From positions 41,253 to 105,252 of the forward strand of contig JAHDLC010000038.1 in the NCBI GenBank assembly GCA_018436595.1: a stretch of DNA of 64,000 nt, read 5' to 3'. The stretch's first letter is position 1, and each line of letters starts with the position of its first letter. Positions 61,420 through 64,000 of the stretch are shown here, in pieces. The translations under genes and the position numbers were made by a program. This DNA is from Synergistaceae bacterium. GTDB taxonomy: Bacteria > Synergistota > Synergistia > Synergistales > Aminobacteriaceae. Below the pieces are notes generated by a model. It searched no databases and was not told the origin of the DNA. It saw nothing but the letters and a program-made list of their open reading frames with translations.

Positions 61420-62817
61420 ATGCTCAGAAGAGACCGCTGGCGGCTCGGAATCGTCGCCATCGTGGTAGTTGCGGCTCTCGTGACGGTGTTTCCCATTTCG
61501 GGAAAGATCAACCTCGGGCTGGACCTGAAGGGCGGCGCCCATATCGTCCTTCAGGCAAAAGAATCAGCCGACAGCAAGGTAACTGAAGACAGCATCGAAA
61601 GGCTCCTTGCCGTCCTTCGGAACAGGGTTGACCAGTACGGCGTGGCCGAACCGGTCATCCAGAGGGAAGGCAGGGACAGGGTTATCGTTGACCTTCCCGG
61701 AATACAGGATCCTGATGCGGCCCTCGAACTCATAGGCAAGACCGCCGAACTCGAGTTCCGGTCCGTCGTGGAATCGACGGCCTCGGTGCCTCCGGGGCCC
61801 CATCGGGAGAATTACGAAAGCGACGAAGAGTTCCAGCGGGCCCAGACCCGGTGGAACGAGGCCAAGGCCCAGATCGAGAGCGGCAGGGAAAGCCTTGCGA
61901 AAAAAGGCGAAGGTCTCGCCGGTTCCCGGGTTTCCAGGGATGACGAAGGCAGGTATTACCTTCTTGGTCCCGTGCTCGTGGGCGGAAAAGATCTCGTTGA
62001 TGCCAAGACCCAGTACGATAACCTCGGCCGGGCCGTTGTGGGACTGACCTTCAGCTCCGAAGGGGCCAAGCTCTTTGACAGGGCAACGGCTGACAACGTG
62101 GGACGGCAGATCGCCATTGTCCTTGACGGAGTGGTCATATCCGCTCCCGTAGTTCAGGAGCGGATCACCGGCGGAAATGCCCAGATTTCGGGACGGTTCA
62201 GCCCCGCGGAGGCAAGCCGGCTTTCCATCATGCTCCGGGCCGGCGCGCTCCCCATCGCCGTCGAAGTCATAGAGAACAGGTCGGTGGGGCCGAGCCTCGG
62301 CGAGGACTCCATCAACTCCGGAATCAGGGCGGGCCTTATCGGCGCCTCCCTCGTGTTTCTCTTCATGCTGCTCTACTACAGGACCCTCGGCATTGCCGCC
62401 GACGCGGCCCTTGCCGTGTCCATTCTCCTCGTCTTCGCGGGCCTTATCTCCCTCAAGGCCACCCTCACCCTCCCCGGAATCGCGGGTATCGTGCTGACCA
62501 TCGGCATGGCCGTGGACGGCAACGTACTCATCTATGAACGGATGAGAGAAGAGACCAGGGCGGGAAAGACGCCCCTGGCAGCCGTTGACGCGGGCTTCAA
62601 GAAGGCCTTGACGACCATTCTGGACGCCAACATCACCACGCTCATCGCTGCCGCCGTGCTGTTCTACTTCGGCAGCGGACCTGTCCGCGGTTTTGCGGTG
62701 ACCCTCAGCATCGGCATCGTGGCGAGCGTTTTCTGTAACGTACTCGTCACCAGGGCGCTCCTCCAGCACTTCATGGGAGGACGGGGTGCGGCCGGTTCCA
62801 TGCTGCACCGCTCCTGA
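61420..62817 (+). CDS. secD: Protein translocase subunit SecD
   Basis: 465 residues. The N-terminal membrane segment and D1 motif INLGLDLKGGAHIVLQAKES, the periplasmic P1 domain (RNRVDQYGVAEPVIQREGRD), and the RND-type membrane half with EDSINSGIRAGLIGASLVF and GMAVDGNVLIYERMREE. With SecF it uses the proton or sodium gradient to pull exported proteins across the inner membrane. AGGAGGG precedes the ATG. Confidence 0.96.
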   Translation: MLRRDRWRLGIVAIVVVAALVTVFPISGKINLGLDLKGGAHIVLQAKESADSKVTEDSIERLLAVLRNRVDQYGVAEPVIQREGRDRVIVDLPGIQDPDAALELIGKTAELEFRSVVESTASVPPGPHRENYESDEEFQRAQTRWNEAKAQIESGRESLAKKGEGLAGSRVSRDDEGRYYLLGPVLVGGKDLVDAKTQYDNLGRAVVGLTFSSEGAKLFDRATADNVGRQIAIVLDGVVISAPVVQERITGGNAQISGRFSPAEASRLSIMLRAGALPIAVEVIENRSVGPSLGEDSINSGIRAGLIGASLVFLFMLLYYRTLGIAADAALAVSILLVFAGLISLKATLTLPGIAGIVLTIGMAVDGNVLIYERMREETRAGKTPLAAVDAGFKKALTTILDANITTLIAAAVLFYFGSGPVRGFAVTLSIGIVASVFCNVLVTRALLQHFMGGRGAAGSMLHRS

Positions 62818-62835
62818 GAGGGAGGAAAGACGACC

Positions 62836-63705
62836 ATGAGAACTTTTTTCATCGACTTCATGAAACACAGGAAGGCAGCCCTGATGCTCAGCCTTCTTTG
62901 CATCGCGGCGAGCCTCGGGCTCATTTTCGTCAAGGGACTGAACCTCGGCATCGACTTTACCGGGGGGAACGTGGTGCAGGTAGAATTCACACAGCCCACG
63001 GCTATTGAGGACATCCGCCAGGTATTGACCTCCGTCGGCCAGGGAGGTTCCGTCATCCAGTCCTACAGCGACCGGGGGGTCATCATCCGGATCAGCGCCA
63101 ATGAAGAAGAGGCGCGCAGGCAGACCGTGGAGTCCCTGCGGTCGAAATTTCCGGGCATGCAGGTCATCCGGCTCGAAAAGGTCGGTCCGGTAGTGGGAGA
63201 AGAACTGCGGCAGGAGGCTTTTATTGCCCTGATCCTCGCCCTGGCGGGCATTCTCGCTTACATAACCGTCCGGTTCCAGTTCCGCTTTGCCGTGGTGAGC
63301 GTGGCAGCCCTTCTCCACGACGCTGTCATCACCCTTGGAATTTTCAGCCTTACCGGCATGGAAATTTCCTCGTCCTTCATCGCCGCCATTCTCACTATCG
63401 TGGGATATTCGCTGAACGACACCATCGTCGTTCTCGACCGCGTCAGGGAAAACTGGAAAAACCTCAGGGGAACGGGAATCGTGGATCTGCTCAACTCTTC
63501 AATCAACCAGACGCTTTCCAGAACCATCAACACGTCGGTCACAACCCTGCTTCCCGTGGTGGCACTCTATCTCTGGGGCGGAGAGGTGCTCAGGAGTTTC
63601 TCCTTCGCCCTCCTGGTGGGTATCCTGGTGGGGACCTACAGCTCCATTTACGTGGCCTCCGGCCTCCTCGCGGAGTGGTGGAGCAAGGTGCCCCAGAAAG
63701 GCTGA
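62836..63705 (+). CDS. secF: Protein translocase subunit SecF
   Basis: 289 residues. LGIDFTGGNVVQVEF is the SecF counterpart of the D1 motif; VGPVVGEELRQEAFIALILA, TIVGYSLNDTIVVLDRVREN and INQTLSRTINTSVTTLLPVV are the conserved membrane-half segments. It starts 18 bases after secD and is followed by a strong terminator, so it is the last gene of this transcript. Confidence 0.96.
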   Translation: MRTFFIDFMKHRKAALMLSLLCIAASLGLIFVKGLNLGIDFTGGNVVQVEFTQPTAIEDIRQVLTSVGQGGSVIQSYSDRGVIIRISANEEEARRQTVESLRSKFPGMQVIRLEKVGPVVGEELRQEAFIALILALAGILAYITVRFQFRFAVVSVAALLHDAVITLGIFSLTGMEISSSFIAAILTIVGYSLNDTIVVLDRVRENWKNLRGTGIVDLLNSSINQTLSRTINTSVTTLLPVVALYLWGGEVLRSFSFALLVGILVGTYSSIYVASGLLAEWWSKVPQKG

Positions 63706-63723
63706 TCATTCTTCCGCAGTACG

Positions 63724-63752
63724 GGAGCCCCCTCTGGGGGCTCCTTTTTTTT
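63724..63752 (+). terminator. Terminator after secF
   Basis: A 9-bp stem GGAGCCCCC with GGGGGCTCC, loop TCT, then eight T. Confidence 0.93.
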
Positions 63753-63877
63753 GTACACCTGTCGTCTGCAGCGTTTCCTAAGAAAGGAAAAAGAGTTCGA
63801 ACTCCCAAAAGGGAGAAAAAAAGGGAACGGGGTTAGAAAGCGGTTCATTTACCCGTATGACCTGGATTCCCGCCCAC

Positions 63878-64000
63878 TCATAACGAGCCTGGAGGCGGAA
63901 CACCCAGCGCGGCATAGATTTGTTTCTGTTTCTCCAAAACTTCACCAACCCGCAGCTTCTGTCCCGGATGCTCAAAGCATTCGATCACATCAAGTTTATC
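63878..64000 (-). CDS. C-terminal end of an ORF, possibly a transposase (cut by window edge)
   Basis: The minus strand from the right edge is open for 40 codons to a TGA at 63878. The product fragment, with DKLDVIECFEHPGQKLRVGE and KQKQIYAALGVPPPG, resembles the C-terminal end of IS4/IS1634-type transposases (an aliphatic strand, a basic loop, then a Q-x-x-I/L-x-x-x-L-G-V ending). Only 40 residues are visible, so this is a tentative call. No terminal inverted repeat was recognised to its left. Confidence 0.35.
   Translation of the reverse strand, partial: DKLDVIECFEHPGQKLRVGEVLEKQKQIYAALGVPPPGSL

Noticed and set aside
61564..63318. 584-codon frame antisense to secD and secF
   Set aside because: Both genes on the other strand are certain; this frame shows no motifs.

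Overview
The window looks like chromosomal DNA of a GC-rich diderm anaerobe, and my best guess is a member of Synergistota. The reasons are LptA/LptB lipopolysaccharide transport genes next to features common in Gram-positive anaerobes: a threonine T-box leader, a CIRCE element, Rex, and an ion-pumping pyrophosphatase with the K+-dependent signature. The phylum is inferred; no rRNA gene is present to settle it.

Layout. 1-3.0 kb: AbrB-family membrane protein (cut by the window edge), acylphosphatase, HtpX, LemA and a class IV aminotransferase, all on the minus strand, then tRNA-Glu(CTC) and tRNA-Gln(CTG). 3.6-7.5 kb: a partner-switching signalling operon (STAS protein, anti-sigma-type ATPase, NMT1-like periplasmic binding protein, Cache-HAMP-PP2C phosphatase), followed by a QueT/ECF-S-like membrane protein.

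8.5-33.6 kb is the accessory island and the most interesting part: a RiPP locus built on Nif11-type leader peptides and an NHLM-type exporter. It has four intact precursor genes, two decayed precursor copies, and two convergent maturation modules. The plus-strand module (12.3-21.6 kb) has one precursor followed by four genes encoding five B12-binding/radical SAM units; one gene is a head-to-tail fusion that keeps an internal ribosome binding site. The minus-strand module (33.5-28.5 kb) has an asparagine-synthetase-like protein, a precursor, YcaO, TfuA and another precursor. A HlyD-type protein, a C39 peptidase-ABC exporter and a second large ABC exporter lie between the modules, and a TolC-like protein stands apart. 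A MerR-family regulator with a GyrI-like sensor domain lies at the left end. Three promoters with the 19-bp spacer and dyad typical of MerR control precede the MerR operon, the first precursor cluster and the asparagine-synthetase operon, which suggests one regulon.

34-37.6 kb: small accessory genes (single-membrane-span protein, GNAT, RelE-type toxin-antitoxin pair, nitroreductase, cupin) and dispersed repeats. 37.6-40.5 kb: a threonine T-box controls thrC and an unusual homoserine kinase fused to aspartokinase-type ACT domains. 40.5-45.6 kb: lptA, lptB, a hydrogenase-maturation-type protease, murJ, an exported protein and tsaD. 45.7-54.1 kb: groES-groEL under CIRCE, two AI-2E-family permeases, gmhA, manA, guaA and mobB. 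54.2-63.8 kb: hppA, dnaG, an S4 protein, eno, ridA, rex, yajC, secD and secF. The right edge cuts a minus-strand ORF that may be the end of a transposase.

Starts were chosen by ribosome binding site, overlap with neighbours and family length. All family assignments come from reading motifs by eye, without database searches.
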